64,000 nt of DNA from assembly GCA_017165825.1 (NCBI GenBank), contig CM029376.1, positions 17,686,039-17,750,038 of the forward strand, in the 5' to 3' direction. Made by a program: the position numbers and the translations under genes. The stretch comes from Hepsetus odoe (taxonomy: Eukaryota; Chordata; Actinopteri; Characiformes; Hepsetidae). Of this stretch, positions 48,089-62,325 are shown in pieces. Under the pieces are notes generated by a model. That model ran no database searches, was not told the DNA's origin, and saw only the letters and a list, made by a program, of their open reading frames with translations. Every line of letters begins with the position of its first letter. Within the stretch, counting starts at the first letter, position 1.

Positions 48089-51000
48089 TCAGAAGTTCAA
48101 GGGCAAGTGTCTATTGTCTGACTCTGGAGTATGTGTTCTGAAGAGCTGTGTGAGTGCAAAGACTGTGGAGATTAGAACTGTGCACTGCTTGGCCAACAAC
48201 CTGACACCCTCTGCCTCTTGGGCTGTCTCCACAGCTGTCACAAACTCCTTATACAGACACACAATCTCCTGAAGCTTCTGTAGGGCCTCAGCACCGTCAA
48301 TATCGCCATGGCAACCTCCACAGTCTGAACAGGAAATGCGTAGGCAAGCTGCTGATAGATGCACCAGAGCTCCAAAGCTGTTGCCTAGAGAGAGGAGGGC
48401 ATCATCCGGTGCCCAGCCAACACGTGTCGCGCGCTGGCATCCTGATGCCAGTCTCCGTGCCTCAGCCTGCACCAGGCAGCGCTCTGTTTCTGAAAAGAAG
48501 TGCCCATTCATGCCCTTTTGGCACTGCCCCTTGTTACATGGGGGATTTATTGCAGACTCTCCATTCTTAAGCACCAGCAGGAGTTCATCTATGTCTTTGT
48601 GCAGAGAAGCATAGCCCCCTTTAAGCCCTGTACCTTTTGGTCCCGTCAGGTACCGTCTGCCCTGGAGGTCACGCAGTGGATCATCGTGGCGGCCATGAAC
48701 CAGGAGTAGAGGCTCGATTGGACGGGGTGGGGTGAGGAGAGGACTGAGCTCTGAGGAGGACGAAAGAGGGCGAGGTGAGTCTCTGAGCAGGGACAGGATG
48801 TTCGGAGATGGGGCGCAGATAGAGGAAGGTGCAGTGGACGTCTGGGGTGGTTTATTGGTCCGTTTCTGACGGGAGAACTCATAAACCGTCAGTTCATCAT
48901 CAAAGCCACACACGTCTTCTCCATCCCCACTAAAACAGTTGGCATAAACCGTATGGCAGCCACATGCTTCACGGTGAGGCGTGCCGGTGCTTGATGGAGG
49001 AGAGGGCCTTTCCAGACCATCCTTTGTACTATTGTTTATTTGAGACTGAGGTTGTTCAGACTTGCATGTTCCGAAGTGCGACAAGAGTTCAGCAGAGTCC
49101 CATAACCCATTCTGCTTCAGGTCTGAATGACAAGGCAAAGAAGTTTCCTCACTAGTCTCTTTTAGCAATGAGGTCACTTCTTGTGGCCCGTCTTTGAGTT
49201 TCACAACAACCACCTCAGCATCTTTCTCTTTCCAGTCATTCAGTGAAGGTACTGAAGTAGCTTTTGGGGATTCCTTTTTAGATTCACCTGCATCCCTTAA
49301 TGCTTTAGCATCTGTTGATTTATCTTCACTGAGTGCTACTGTACCCAAAATTTCTTGGGATCTGGTAAGATACCAAGGCATGTCTTGGATCTTTCCTCGT
49401 AGCGCTGAAGCAGGCAGGCGTCCAGATGTTCTGCTAGTAAAATTCCTCCCGATTCCAAATGAATCTTTGGGATCCATGCTTATGGACCCTCTGATGGCCA
49501 CAGATGGGGATAGAGATGGGGTGGCAGTGGGGGTTTGAGTAGTTGATGCACTGGTCACCTTAACAGTAGCGTTCTCTGTCTTTTGTTCACTATGAAGATT
49601 CTCATGGCTCACAGAGACACCCTTACTTAGAGTAGAGGCAGGAGTGGTCCCGTTACGCTGGGACCAGGGATGCAATGAAAGCCCATTTGGAGGTTCATGC
49701 TTTTTACCTTCAGTTTTTAGAGCTGGAGCAATTTTTGGAAATGATGATGGTTGAGAAAGAGTACATGTGGGTTTTGGGGGAACTGGAGGTTTTACAGATG
49801 GCATTTTCCGATCTTCTTTCTTGGGCTTGGGAAAAGGCATTGATTCATGTTTTTCTGTTGTTTCCTCTTCATCTTTAACATCCTCTGGAGTCTCTGTTGG
49901 TTTTGTGATATTTTGGTTCGGGGGTTCAGGGTTTTTCATTTGTACATGGCTGGAAATAGTAGATTTTAAAAAGCCTGGGGCATGAACAGATTGGTTTTGC
50001 TGCTTAGATCCATTTAAATGTGTAGACTGCATTGAGGTTGGGTGAGATTTAGCTTGCCAAACAGCCTTGATTAAAGGAGATGGTGGGCCAGCTGTAGTAA
50101 CGGGTTTAAACTCCATAGTGTCTGGCTCCATCTCTAAAAGTTCAGAGGATAGGCGAGCATTGCGGCCAGGAATATCTCCGTTACATTGTTGAACCTGCTC
50201 AGAGATGTGATTACCTGTGGCAGGCTTACACTCAAGGGTCTGTTGAGGGAGCAGAGACAGCGAGGGCTGATGAACCTCCAACTCTTGTTTCTCAAGAATA
50301 TTTGCTTGAGGAGTGAAATTAGGGAGGGAATGTATTTCTTTGAGGTTGTTATTACTGAAGGGTAAAGAAGTGTGTTGCTCATTCTCTCTGTTTTGTATGA
50401 CTTCATGTGCTGCTGTCTCCTCCACGCTAATTTTGACTTGATTCATTCGTAGACTACCTTCTCTACTACTCCCACTTGTGTTCTTTTCTGGAAGAGATTA
50501 AGAAACAACAGAAACAAAAATTAGAGACACCAGCAGCCAACAATATCCAGTACCCGGGCAGCAGTGATGGGGCTGATACCCTGCTCAAGGGTACCTCGGG
50601 GAAACCTGATCTGGGATTCAAACCCACAACCTTCCAATCCTGCTGCCCAGTTTTGTAATTTCTAGAACTTCTCATAAAAGAAATGTACCTGAATTATGTA
50701 CACAATTATAGTTCATCATTTTGGAGGAACTTATAAGAGGTCCTCTGTGACTTTCTGTTTCACTAGAGTCAAATCCTCTTACCATTTTTCAAAATACTCC
50801 AGGACCATGGGATATTTGTTAGAATACATGGCATGATAGATTTCATGAATGATAGATTTCATACCAGGAAATATAAATAAAAAGGCCTTTTCTGCCTTTT
50901 TGAATCATTGTTGGAGCTTCCAGTAGGACAGTGATCCATAACATGCCAACATCTAAAGGTTCAGTGATGACACAATTGAGCTTTTAATATTGTCTACCCC

Positions 51001-54000
51001 CTGATCTAACGCACCCTGAAACTGTGTGGTGAAGGAAAGGTCTAGAACCCTGGAAGATCAGAAAGAAATAGTGGTTAGAGATTCCTCTGTAATCTCATCA
51101 TGTAATATCGGGGAAGATCCATTGCTGTAATTTTGGCAAAAGAGGTTGAACCACTTACTAAGTCCAGGGGCACTGATTATTATGACAGACACTCAATTAA
51201 TTACTTTCATATTTTCAATGTGAGGTTGGCTAGATTAATGATTGAATATTATCTATTTTGACAAAATTGTTCAAAATGATTAAATAACCATCACTGACCT
51301 GTGGGACGTTCTGAAATAGGTGGCGTAAGACGATCTTGGGCATCAAAAAATTCCTCTTCTGATTCTGTACCACTGTCTTTGGAGGCTTTAGTTGTTTCAG
51401 GGACCCTTACAGACACTGTTCTTGGAGGTGGAGGAGGAGGTGGCGGTTTTATTCTGGACATCGACTTAACTTTCTCCTTATGGTAAAGCCCAGGGTTTTT
51501 CCATTCTTGTTTACATGCTGGATGGCTACGTATTCTTGCTAAGAGTGCTTGAACATTAACACCATCCACTGTGTCTTTTATGCTGTTGCTTCTACCTGAT
51601 GCAAACCCTGCCCCTGGGTCTGCAGACATCCCTAGAATGAGTCTATCATTTCCATTTTCATCACCTCCATCCTCTTCCTCATCACTTAATGCATCGTCAC
51701 TGGCTTCGGGTTGGATGAAGAGGTAGTTAGCCTTTTGGGAGCCCTGTTGCCTGCTGTAGGACAGGTCAGAAGGGTGCCTTGCAATGTCGGAATCCTCCTT
51801 ATTCAGTTGTTCAGGCCCCTCTAGAAGGTAAGGATGGTGGACATCTAGGCCAGTCCCAGTGGCCTGATTTGATTTGGGTATCTCCTCCTGAAAGTTGTCC
51901 AATAGAGCAGGCCCTGTAGTGGAACCTCTGCTAATTTCTTCCAGTGTGTTTAGTGAGTTACTTGACAGACTAGAGAAGCTGCTGTTTACTCTTGGATCAG
52001 TGTACCATCCTGTCTCCAAAAGTGCATTCACCCTTGCTGCATAGTCCTCATCTTCAATGGAGCATGTACTTGTCCCATCTAGGCCACCTTCTACTACTTT
52101 ATCCCCTTCCTCTGCCTGGCTCACATACACTCTTACTGTCTCTGCCCTTGACTCTTGTTCGTGTTCTTCAATTTTCTCATCTTCATTTCCATCAAATGTA
52201 TGAATTGATGCTGTGTCTTCAGAGTGTTGTGTATCCAACAGGTTATCCATGGAGTAATCCTCTTCTGAGCTTTCCTCTGAGTCACTGCCACAGCGGAATC
52301 CATAGCCTAAGGAATATTTTAATTATAGCATAGGTAAAATACAAGGATAAAACAACTAGGACATGTAAAATTTTATTTTTTTTTAGTCTGCATGTTTTCA
52401 TGCCTTTACCTGTGATGAACCTAATTTCTATGATAAAACCATCAAAGGAGAGGCACCTAGGTGCAGACACACACACTCACACTTAGGGGGAAAATTTAGC
52501 ATCTCCAATCTACCTGACCTGCATTTCTTTGGAGTGGAAGAAACAGAACACCCGGACTGGCACGTAAAGGAATTTTTTGAAAATGTAACATTATTTAGGT
52601 ACTATATAAAACTATTTTATTGGTCCTTACCTTCACCTAAAGGTATTCGACGAATTTTAGGGCGAGGGCCCCAGCGGAACACATTCATGTTGGGGTCCAC
52701 CAATAATCTGCAGTAGCCAGCCAACAGACAAGCCAAGTCCTTAGCAGCAACTGAATCCATTAGCAAGGCCAAGGGCTGCACAAAGAGATAAAGTGGAGGT
52801 AAAATCTTTGCACACAGACAAAAATATTTACCCTTAAAGCAAAAACCAACACTAAAAACAAATGGAAACTAGATGAAAATGGGCTAAAAACTAATTAGAG
52901 GTTAAAACAATAGCCCTGGTGTACACAGCAATCAACATAAAAAAATTTGTGTATCCCACCTGTATGTCATGTAGGTAAATCTTTAGCATGCTGACTCTGT
53001 CCGACTCAGAGAGCACCTCTACACGGGTGATGTAATGGAAGTCAATGATAGTGGAGATCATGTTGAGCTTGTGGTTCAGGATCTGACTGACACCATACCG
53101 TGCTCCCACCAGCAAGCTCACCAGTGACTCCCGGTCCTGCAGCTGAGACACAAATATGCTGCCAATTTCTTCCAAAATTTCAACACAACATATTATGGCT
53201 TTTCATAAAACAAATTTCAACTTCTGAAATGGAAATCTGATCAGAAAAAACAAAATGTTCTTAACGTTTATGTATACTAGTGCACATAAAAGGCAGTTAG
53301 CCTGCTGGCTTTGTCAAATGTTGACATATTTCAATACATTAAATTAATTATTTATGGGTTTATATAGCACTGTGCAAAAGTTTTAGGCAGGTGTGAAAAA
53401 TGCTGTAAACAAAGAATGCTTTCAGAAATAGAAATAATGATTGTTTATTTTTATCAATTTACAAACTGCAAAGTGAGCAAACAAAAGAAAAATCTAAATC
53501 AAATCAATATTTGGTGTTACTACCTTTTGCCTTCAAACCAGCATCAATTCTTCTAGGAACACTTGCACAAAGTCAGGGATTCTGTAGGATTATAGTCGGT
53601 GTGTAACCAATTTTACCAAACAGGTGCTGATGATCATCAGTGTCACACGGAGGTTGGGACACTATCAAAAACTGTGTGCGAGTGTACCTAGAAGAATTGA
53701 TGCTATTTTGAAGGCAAAGGGTGATCACACCAAATATTGATTTGATTTAGATTTCTCTTTTGTTCATTTACTGCATTTTGTTGATTGATGAAAATAAATG
53801 ATTAACACTTCCATTTCTGAAAGCATTCTTTGTTTACAGCATTTTTTCACACCTGCCTAAAACCTTTGCACAGTATTGTATATATATATGGAAGCATGAT
53901 GTTTTATCACAAAAAAAGGATTAAGATATTTTGGGCACTTTCTAATACACTAACTTACAAAAGATTTGTCACACAAAGAATAAGTAGTTCATGCTTTAAT

Positions 54001-55001
54001 CACAAAGGGTAGCAGAGAAGTGAAGATTATCAGAGTGCCTTAAGCCAGATTTTGTTTACTCTTTTGAGTGGAAAGTAGCAGATGGAGGAGACGCTCTTAC
54101 CAGCATGGTAGCATTGTAAGTTCTCCCACTGTATGAAATCAGCTCTGCCATCTGAGTTAAATATGCTAACCTGGCCTGAGATACAGAGATTACCTAAAGC
54201 AGAGAGAGACAGATGGAGTTAGTTCATTTTGATGGGAGCATTGTTCTTCTAAAATGTTCTATATTTTGGGAAGAATTTGGAGAAAACCTAAAAAGAAAAT
54301 GTTCCAAAAATGTTACAATTTTCAAAACATGGCTCACACATAATCCTCACCTTGAGAATGATACCCAAAATGTAGTTGTAGTTGAATGGTTTAAAATACA
54401 CAGCAAAACTACTTTATTACCCCAATATACTGATACTATAACAAAATAGAGAACGCATTACAGGAGTATTCTTAAAGGGTTTCACCATTTCATCCGATAT
54501 TATAGCTGAATGATGAGATTTTCAGTGAGGATTTGGAAAATAAAATGACAGCCTTAATGACTTATTAAGCCTTAATGCCAGGCTTAATGTTGCATTTCTA
54601 AATAATGCATTTCTGACAAATGAAATGAAAAAAACCAAATTATTAAGAAAGACAGGCAGACAGCTGGTCATACAGATAGACAGACAGACAAACAGATAGC
54701 CAGGTAGTTAGAAATAGGCAGAAATATAGATAAATTCACACACACATACTTTCTGACGAGGCTCCAGCAGTGACTGGATTTTCTTCATGTGACCTGTGAG
54801 AGCTTTTCTCAGGTCTTTCTCTCTCATGTTTCTCAGTAATGTAGGTGAAATAAAATTATCCAAACCAAACTCCTTCCTGAAAAGACCATAAAGACTATGG
54901 TAATATATAATACAATATAATATAATATTTTGTCATTTTAGGTGATTATTACAATAGGTGTTTAGCTCTGTGTGAGTATGTGTGTTAGTGTGTGTGGGTG
55001 T

Positions 55002-55046
<45 letters not shown>

Positions 55047-57077
55047 GACTCACGTTATACTCTTGACTGATGCTCTTGTGGTTTGTCCACAGCTGGCAAT
55101 TCTTTCGTGCATATGCAGCGCTGCTAGCCTTAAAGCAGTGTTACACTTCATCTCTACCGCAAATCGCTCCTGTAACACGTCCCCTACACTCTACTCACAA
55201 ACACACACACACACACACACGCAGAATAGAGTCAAAGCGGTGAGTTAAAAGCTGCTCAACCCACAAAATATGCTTCTTATGCATATTTGATGACTCCTAT
55301 CTTTGCAAAAAACTTCTCTTACAAAAAACAGCCATGCTAATTTGCTTTAACTTTAAAGATTTGCTTTCAACTTAAAGTGATAATTAGATTTCACCATTTA
55401 TCTTAGAGCTGAAAAACTGAAGGAACTGACAAAATATCAACATTCAGAATCACCAAATCTCATATAATTTATCCCTCAGTTGTGATTTCAGCACTCAAAC
55501 CTTTCCGTTCCAGCTTAGCTGAAATCATTTCAGTTTAGTCTATCTCTGCTTTTAATAACAGTTTGTAAAAGGGATCTGTCAAATCATTATTTAAGCATTG
55601 AAGCATCACTTAAAAGCAAAAGCTAGGGTTAGGGTGAGAATATGAATATGAAGCTGTACTGTCAATGAGAACAGTTTACTTCACTCAGGGTTTTAGGCAA
55701 GTTTACTGATTTTTAACCAGTTCTAAAGATCCTTTAAATATATAAAAATGTATAAAACACATGAATAAATACACAAAACTCTCACTCATTTTCATAGCTG
55801 CTTGGCCTAATTAGGGTCTGGATCTCAGCAAAAGTCAGGGAAAAACCTGGATTGGTGGCATTCATATGAGGCCAAAGGACATGATGCTGTGCTAACTTAC
55901 ACACTACATTCACCCACACACTGTCCTGTCTAATAGATAAAAGTGTTTACCCCACCCATTGCTTCCATTTAAAGAGTGATTTACAAGTCTCTTCCTCACA
56001 TTTCACCCATACCCACAACCCCATACACACACCTGGTGGAAGAGGTATTCAAAAACAACTGGGTCATCATGTAGCAGATCCACAGGGTCTCTAGGGATGA
56101 AACACACTCGGAACAGACAGCGGTAATCATGAGAGTCCTTTTTCTGCACCACCTAAAAGGGCAACATAGTTGTTTCCTTTTAGGTTAGAGTTGAAATGTT
56201 CACTGTAACCCCATTAGCTTACTGGAATGATGCATTATTAGCTTATGTATTTGCTCATGTTATTAATTAACTTTTAATTAATTTTACTTCTAAGGTGTGT
56301 AGCAGACATCTTTATCCAGAGCCATGTCAGTTAGTTGTGTTAGTCACAGAAGTGTCATTTTTCTCCAAAGTGCAAAGTGAAGAGATGGATCTTCAGCTGG
56401 CATTTTAAAACAGTAAGGAAATCGGCCGTTCTTATGGTTAGGGTTTTTTGGTAAATGGAGGTCAAGTAAGGCTGAGCGTGACGCTGTAAGAGGTTTAGAG
56501 TTTGACTTGTGGTTTGTTGGTAGCTAATAGATAAGTAAGATAAGTAAGGGCTGCACCATTATCTGCAGCAGAGCAAAGAGTGGGAATTTTGATGTACTGA
56601 ATTCCAGGCTTGCTGCTGCATTCTGAGTCAGTTGTGTGGTGGAGTTTAATCTCATTCAGTGTCAGAAAGCACATAATAGATTCTGAGCATAGAAACAGTT
56701 TGAGGTGAATTTAGACAAGCTAATTAGTGGAATATACGCTTTTGTTAACACAAATTTACCACTACATTGGCCACAAAAAGGATTTTAAAGTGTGGTTGAC
56801 ATCATTTGTGGAAATTGCTAGCATGCAAAAAAAAAAAAAAGCAAAGAGAAAAGTCAAACTATGGCATTATCCCTCACATAAGCATTGTTTAAAAGAGTGT
56901 TTGCGAGCAAGGATGAAAAGGGTTGTTGCATGTACTGAGTGTTACCTTCTGTATAAGCTCGTCTTCATGCAGTAACAGGAGTTTGGTGATGCTGTATTGC
57001 TGCTCTAGCACCAAAGAGAAATGTTCAATAGAGCGAATCGACAGCTTCTCCTTCAGAGTCAGCACTATGTCCTACAT

Positions 57078-57120
<43 letters not shown>

Positions 57121-59438
57121 AAAGAAAATTCATCTAATAAACTCCCTATAAAACTCTTTCTGCAGACACATAAAATCTCATAGTAATAAAAGATCAAAAC
57201 AATTGGGTTTACTGTCACAGAAGAATAAATCATAGAGACAGAAATGCTGAGGGCAAACCTTGACAGTGGTGGTTTTATCAAATTTGAAGGCTTTGGTCTG
57301 TCCGTTCTCCAGGTAGACCTTCAGTACGTTGGGCAGGAAGAGAAGAGAGTTTCCCTGTGAACACACACACAATAAACATTTGTTTTTGATGCAGTACAAA
57401 AACTGATGTCCTGGAAAGTGAAAAGACTGCTTTAAGAAAAGTATTTAATAGTATATAAGTATATTCATCATATCTATATCAACCTACAAGATCTACAAGT
57501 ATATATATCAACCTACAAGATCTACATTTGAAAGCAGATAAATGTCGTTCATTGTTCTTGCTTCTAGCTAATGCCACCTAGAGCAGTTTATTTATTTACA
57601 GCTGTCTTATCTCTTCCTCCTAAATCAACATATCTGTTGTGCCCAAATAAAGAGGGGAATCCTAAAAGCCAAATCCCCAGGGTGATAACTGATTTTCTCT
57701 CTCTGTGATATCAAGTAGATGTAATTACACAAACGTTTTCACTGGTAAGATATTAAAGAACTGGACAGAAGTCCTACTGTATACTGTATTAACAACCAAC
57801 CTAATAGGAACTGACATTGGAATCAACCAATCATGTTCTGATTTACGCCACTGTAGATTTATGCCACTGTAAGCTTTTTAGAAGTCTTAAAAAAGACTTC
57901 AAGAAGTCATATACATGTAAAAATGCATGCATATGAGGTTCAAATCAAACATCAAATCAAATGTACATGCAGAACAGCTGGAAAGTGTGCTGGAAAATGT
58001 TTGGAACTATAACAGATAATTGAAACCCAAAAGAGGCACTTGCTTGACCTTTTTCTTGACTATATTGATATTTATAGCCCAAACCTTACAATTATACTCA
58101 TGGTGTAGCTTAGAATTCAAAATTCTCCAGTACACAGGCATGCCCCTAATAAATGCTTTACACATCTTACAACCACATGAAACTATGTGTGTGTGTGTGT
58201 GGTTGTGTGTGTGTGTGGTTGTGGCCAAACCTGAGTGTGCCCGTTTACGACCACCTCCTCTGCAAAGCGAACTTTAACTGGATTTCTTCTCAGACGAGCT
58301 CTCTTTTCTGCTGTCATGAATGAGGACTTGGGGTTCTGAGAAAATCAAACATCCATTAAGATGTATGCACACACACACACACATACCCACATGTCATCAT
58401 TACAATCACAGAAGTACTCACCAGCATGTTTCTGAGGATCGTCATGGTAACAGAGTCCTGGCACTCCCTGGGGACAGAGCATTTGAAGTCATGACAACAT
58501 GTTACCCTGTGACCTCTGAAAAAAAGTTGCATGTCACACTGTACAGGGTGATGCCAGAAAAATCTTGGCTGAGTTCTCTAGCTGTAACAGTGTGATAATC
58601 TAGCCCGCATGAGCCGGATGCAACATTTTCTGGACAAAGACTCTCTGATGGCAGACTTATGATAAGATGAAATGATAACATTTTGCTAGAGACACACAGC
58701 ATTTACAGATAACACTAGGTCTATAGGCCTACATATTTTGTTCATGTTCTTAATATTTTAACTATGTCAATAAAAGCTGTCCTAATTGTGAAAAAGGGTC
58801 AACAGTAACATAGTAACACTAAATCACTTATATATGCAACATATTTGTGTGTAGGTGAGACAGAAAGAGCTATAAAGACACAGAAGCTTCTCTACTAAAG
58901 CACAATACCTTACAGGAAAAAGCTGATATAAGAAAGATATCAATAAGACATAAATTCCACCTGATCATGTTCTCCACATGTTCTGGAGACATATCGTCTA
59001 TGGCTTTGTTATTCACTTTCAGCACTTGGTCACCAGGCAAGAGACGACCATCTGCTGGTCCTCCTGCAAAACATACACAAATCCCATGGTTAAGATGAGT
59101 GGTACGGGAAAAGAGTCGATAAACAGTTTCTATCATGGCTCTTTCAAATACTGCTCGAGAAAATGACAGGAACAGAGAGGCTCTGTGCACACTGCAAAAC
59201 CGTATAATAATAAAGTAACATGTGCTTTTATTTCACATGCAGAGAGAATGCACAGAGTCATGCAGGCTTGCAGAAAAGCAGCCACACATTCTCACTATCT
59301 CAAACACACACAGACACACACCCACACACACACACATGCCCACACACACACAGTCTGCCCTCCTGCCCTCACAACATTCTCTCTATCCCTGAGGTCTCTT
59401 TGCCTTGCCAACTTGCTTTCTCTGCCAAATTACACACT

Positions 59439-59489
<51 letters not shown>

Positions 59490-60043
59490 CTCTCTCTCAC
59501 TGCCCCTCTCTCTGTATCTCTCTCACTGTCCTTCTCTCACTCTCAATCTCTCCCAACCCCTTCTTAGCATGGCAACAGGCACACACACAATTCTCTCTCT
59601 CTCTCTGGCAGTGGACTGTAATTATCAAACTGCAGGGCAGTAAGGTTCTCCCTCTGGGTCTTTATCAGCTGCTTCTACTGCAGAAAGAGAGAAGTCAGCA
59701 CACAGCTTCTTTGACAGTGAGAAAGTATGTGTGTGTGTGTGTGTGTGTGTGTGCGTGCAGGAAGGTATAGAAGCAGGTACTTATTTAACAGAGAATTTTA
59801 ATCTTATTGAGTTCGGAGATGATGTGTTATGAATGAGTGTGGTCAGAGGTGACTTGGTTAAGTGTTTATGTGCGTGTGAGTGAAAAGAGTGTCTGCACGC
59901 ACCCCGTCCCACCCCCCGAGTGCACCTGCAACACAATGAAATAAATGGAAGAGGAGCAGGTGGCTCTGTCTCTGCCCACTGAGCTGCTTTTGGTTCTGGA
60001 CCTGACAGGTGACAAACAGTCTCTCTCTCTCACATACACACAT

Positions 60044-60085
<42 letters not shown>

Positions 60086-61603
60086 CCACACAGGCAAGAA
60101 GCAATTACAATGGCACACACACACACACACACACACAAACAGGCACAAACACGCAGAACTGAGTCACAGCAGTGAATAAAAAGCTGCTCTACTTTCCCCC
60201 CTCTTTCACTCCTCCCTCTGTAACCCTGGTAATGAAAGGGGTGAATCTGATTTGATGTGGCACAGCTCGCTGCTTCACTCAGAGAGGCAGAAGAATTTAT
60301 GACAGACACACAAACACAGTGTTTGATATCCTGCTCATCTGCAAGTGAGATGGCAGGATAGACATAAGCGTGATTTTCCACCTTTGCATAGTTATATATG
60401 CGTTTATCAGTATATTTTAACAATGAGCCTTAATTAAATTAATGAAGTATCGACTTTATGCCTACAGATGGCAGTGACAACTAAAGGCACCCAGAGCAGG
60501 AATAACGATGCATATAGGAAGTAAATTACAGAATTTACAGAAGTAAATGTACCACATTTTTCTTCAGTTGCAAAAACAAGGCTGCAGATCTTGGAAATAG
60601 TATGGTTTACTCAGTCAAGATTTTTGTAGCTGACCAATACATTTACATACACATCAAGTATTTAAAGTCCAAATTTGGTAAAATATAATAAAGGAAAATG
60701 CTGTAGACCAGGGGTTCCCAGCCTTTTGCAACTGGCAGCCCACACGATTTTTTTAATAGATGCATATCCATTATGTTCAGTGGCTTCAAAACTTAACCGA
60801 ACAATACTACTGTATCTACATGAGATTTAAGTGCTGTTTCACTTAGATGGCATCATTTTGGGACATTTCCTTCTGGGAAAAAAAAAAAAACCTGTTTATA
60901 ATTATTTATCCATAATGCATGAATTCCACACTAAATGAAAAAAAAAAATGCATCGACTTGCTAGCAAATGTCTGTTAAAAGAATTGACAGTCCACTAACA
61001 GTACCACCACTGCCCACTAGGAGGCCAATTATATATATATTCTTTTCTTTCAGCTGCCATCACTATTAGGAGTCTCTGTCTTTATTGCACCTTCTGTAAA
61101 TGTATTGCACATTTCACACTCTGCACTTTCACACTTATCTGTCTCTTCCTGTGTACAGTCTCTGTCTTGCAGTGTTTAGTATTGTATTTTTTACAAGACT
61201 AATGGTGTTTTATACTTGTATTAGCAACTGCATTTTTTTTCACCTTTTAAAAAATACTGTTTTTTAAGCTGCTGTTATGTATGTTACTTTAGCAAGTGGA
61301 ATAAATAAAGTCTAACTATATAGAACCAAGCTAAGGGACAACAATACCTAGCCCTACATTTCTGCCTCGAATAGAAAAAAGCTGCAGATGTGTTTGTTCA
61401 ACAAGGTCATGCATGTCAGACTGAGGGTTTAATGTGTACCTGGAGTGACATCCCTGACCAGCAGGGGAAGCTGTGTGGAGAGGGTGAAGCCATGAGAGTC
61501 CAACACAGCATCTCTGATCACCTCCACTGTCTCCTTCACAGGAAAATGCTGCTGACTGCCATCCTCGAAGCGAGCTGACTTCCTGTCGCCTAGAATGCGT
61601 TCC
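48089..61603 (-). CDS. frmpd1: FERM and PDZ domain-containing protein 1, 14 exons visible, 5' end beyond the window
   Basis: Exons: 61603-61440, 59063-58961, 58467-58422, 58335-58231, 57354-57259, 57071-56946, 56152-56033, 55190-55054, 54876-54750, 54193-54101, 53142-52960, 52775-52631, 52306-51299, 50487-48089. All phases agree (about 1,616 residues visible). The PDZ domain is coded by the first three (GRLLPGDQVLKVNN). FERM runs from 58335 to 52631 with NVLKVYLENGQTKAFKF, FISPTLLRNM, LQDRESLVSLLVGARYG and CRLLVDP. Then follow acidic and proline-rich regions (eight prolines at about 51.44 kb), EEFFDAQDRLTPP, EMEPDTMEFKP and a conserved C-terminal helical region. Residues follow FRMPD1 rather than FRMPD3/4 (for example SIRSIEHFSL, SHDYRCLFRVCF). 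It is a cytoplasmic/membrane scaffold; FRMPD1 binds LGN (GPSM2). The first exon here enters in phase 2, so the start codon lies to the right. Whether it is the a or b fish copy is unknown. Confidence 0.93.
50525..50645 (-). mobile_element. SINE family B fragment in frmpd1 intron
   Basis: Reverse copy with CCCGGGCAGCAGTGATGGGG and a B-box-like GGGATTCAAACCC. It lies 40 bases before the acceptor of the large last frmpd1 exon. Confidence 0.55.
53365..53880. mobile_element. palindromic DNA element, copy 3 (frmpd1 intron)
   Basis: The best-preserved copy. It starts CACTGTGCAAAAGTTTTAGG and ends with the complement, flanked by TATA-rich sequence as expected for TA-target insertion. It has the same orientation as copy 1. 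A short internal deletion removes part of the centre. Confidence 0.75.
54980..55047. repeat. (TG)n microsatellite in frmpd1 intron
   Basis: The TG run ends within about 10 bases of the splice donor of the 55054-55190 exon. Confidence 0.9.
57076..57118. repeat. (CA)n microsatellite at a frmpd1 acceptor
   Basis: Begins about 5 bases upstream of the exon ending at 57071; on the transcript strand it is a TG run where a polypyrimidine tract is expected. Confidence 0.9.
59300..60140. repeat. cluster of CA, TC and TG microsatellites in frmpd1 intron
   Basis: CA runs at about 59.31-59.35 kb, a long TC run at 59442-59485, a TG run at 59727-59753, and CA runs at 60044-60082 and 60115-60137. Reading frames of 96-185 codons across this area are translated simple repeats. 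Confidence 0.9.
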
Positions 61604-62044
61604 CTTAAAAAAAACAAATATATACATTTAGTAACTCCCACAAACACACCCAAGCTCAAAAGGTGTGTTAAACAGTGTGACTTTTGTTAAAAATATGGAA
61701 TGTAAGATAAAGCAGAGAAATGACCATCGTGCAAACTGCATATTCAGATCACCAGTGTTGAGTTGTTTAATAATCTCATTCATTCACGTTCACACTAGCG
61801 GACATATTTCAGGCAACGAAATCGTGAAGAACACCGTGAACTTGTCTACTCAAGTGTACAGATGACTATGCATTATTGAATATAAAAATGTGACCTTAAA
61901 TTCAACTAAATAAGCATAAGACTTTTATAGACTATGAAATAAACACAACTGGATTACACGGGTAAACAAACAGCTACTGTCCTTATGAAGCTTTAATTAT
62001 GACCAAATTTTGCCCAAAGCTTTGCAGTGGTTATTTAGCCACAC

Positions 62045-62110
62045 AATATTTTATATTCACTGTGTACTGTATGTATGGTTGAAATGACAATAAAAACCTA
62101 CTTGACTTGA
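62045..62110 (+). repeat. retroelement tail, forward copy
   Basis: ATGACAATAAAAACCTACTT followed by a GACTT run. The reverse complement occurs at about 63281-63420, 1.2 kb away. It resembles the 3' tails of fish LINEs. Confidence 0.45.
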
Positions 62111-62139
62111 CTTGACATGATATTCTGAAGCCTCCTCCA

Positions 62140-62325
62140 TTTACATTTAAGGCATTTAGCAGACGCTCTTATCCAGAGCGACTTCCATGTCCTATTTACA
62201 GTCCCCCTGGAGCATCTCAGGGTTAAGGGTCTTGCTCAGTGGTGGTAGTGCCAGAGGTGAGATTCAAACCTAGGACCTCTTGAGCCATAGGTAAGTATCC
62301 TACCACTAGACCACCACCACCCCTA
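62140..62325 (-). mobile_element. tRNA-derived SINE, family A, second copy
   Basis: Nearly full-length relative of the 20.98 kb copy, same orientation, with A-box-like GGTGGTCTAGTGGTAGGATA and the tail GGATAAGAGCGTCTGCTAAA. It lies in the most upstream frmpd1 intron of the window. Confidence 0.75.

Noticed and set aside
48336..49985. Plus-strand frames opposite the last frmpd1 exon
   Set aside because: Shadows of the minus-strand coding exon, with no homology of their own.
59185..60423. Frames of 96-185 codons on both strands
   Set aside because: They are translations of CA, TC and TG runs within a frmpd1 intron.
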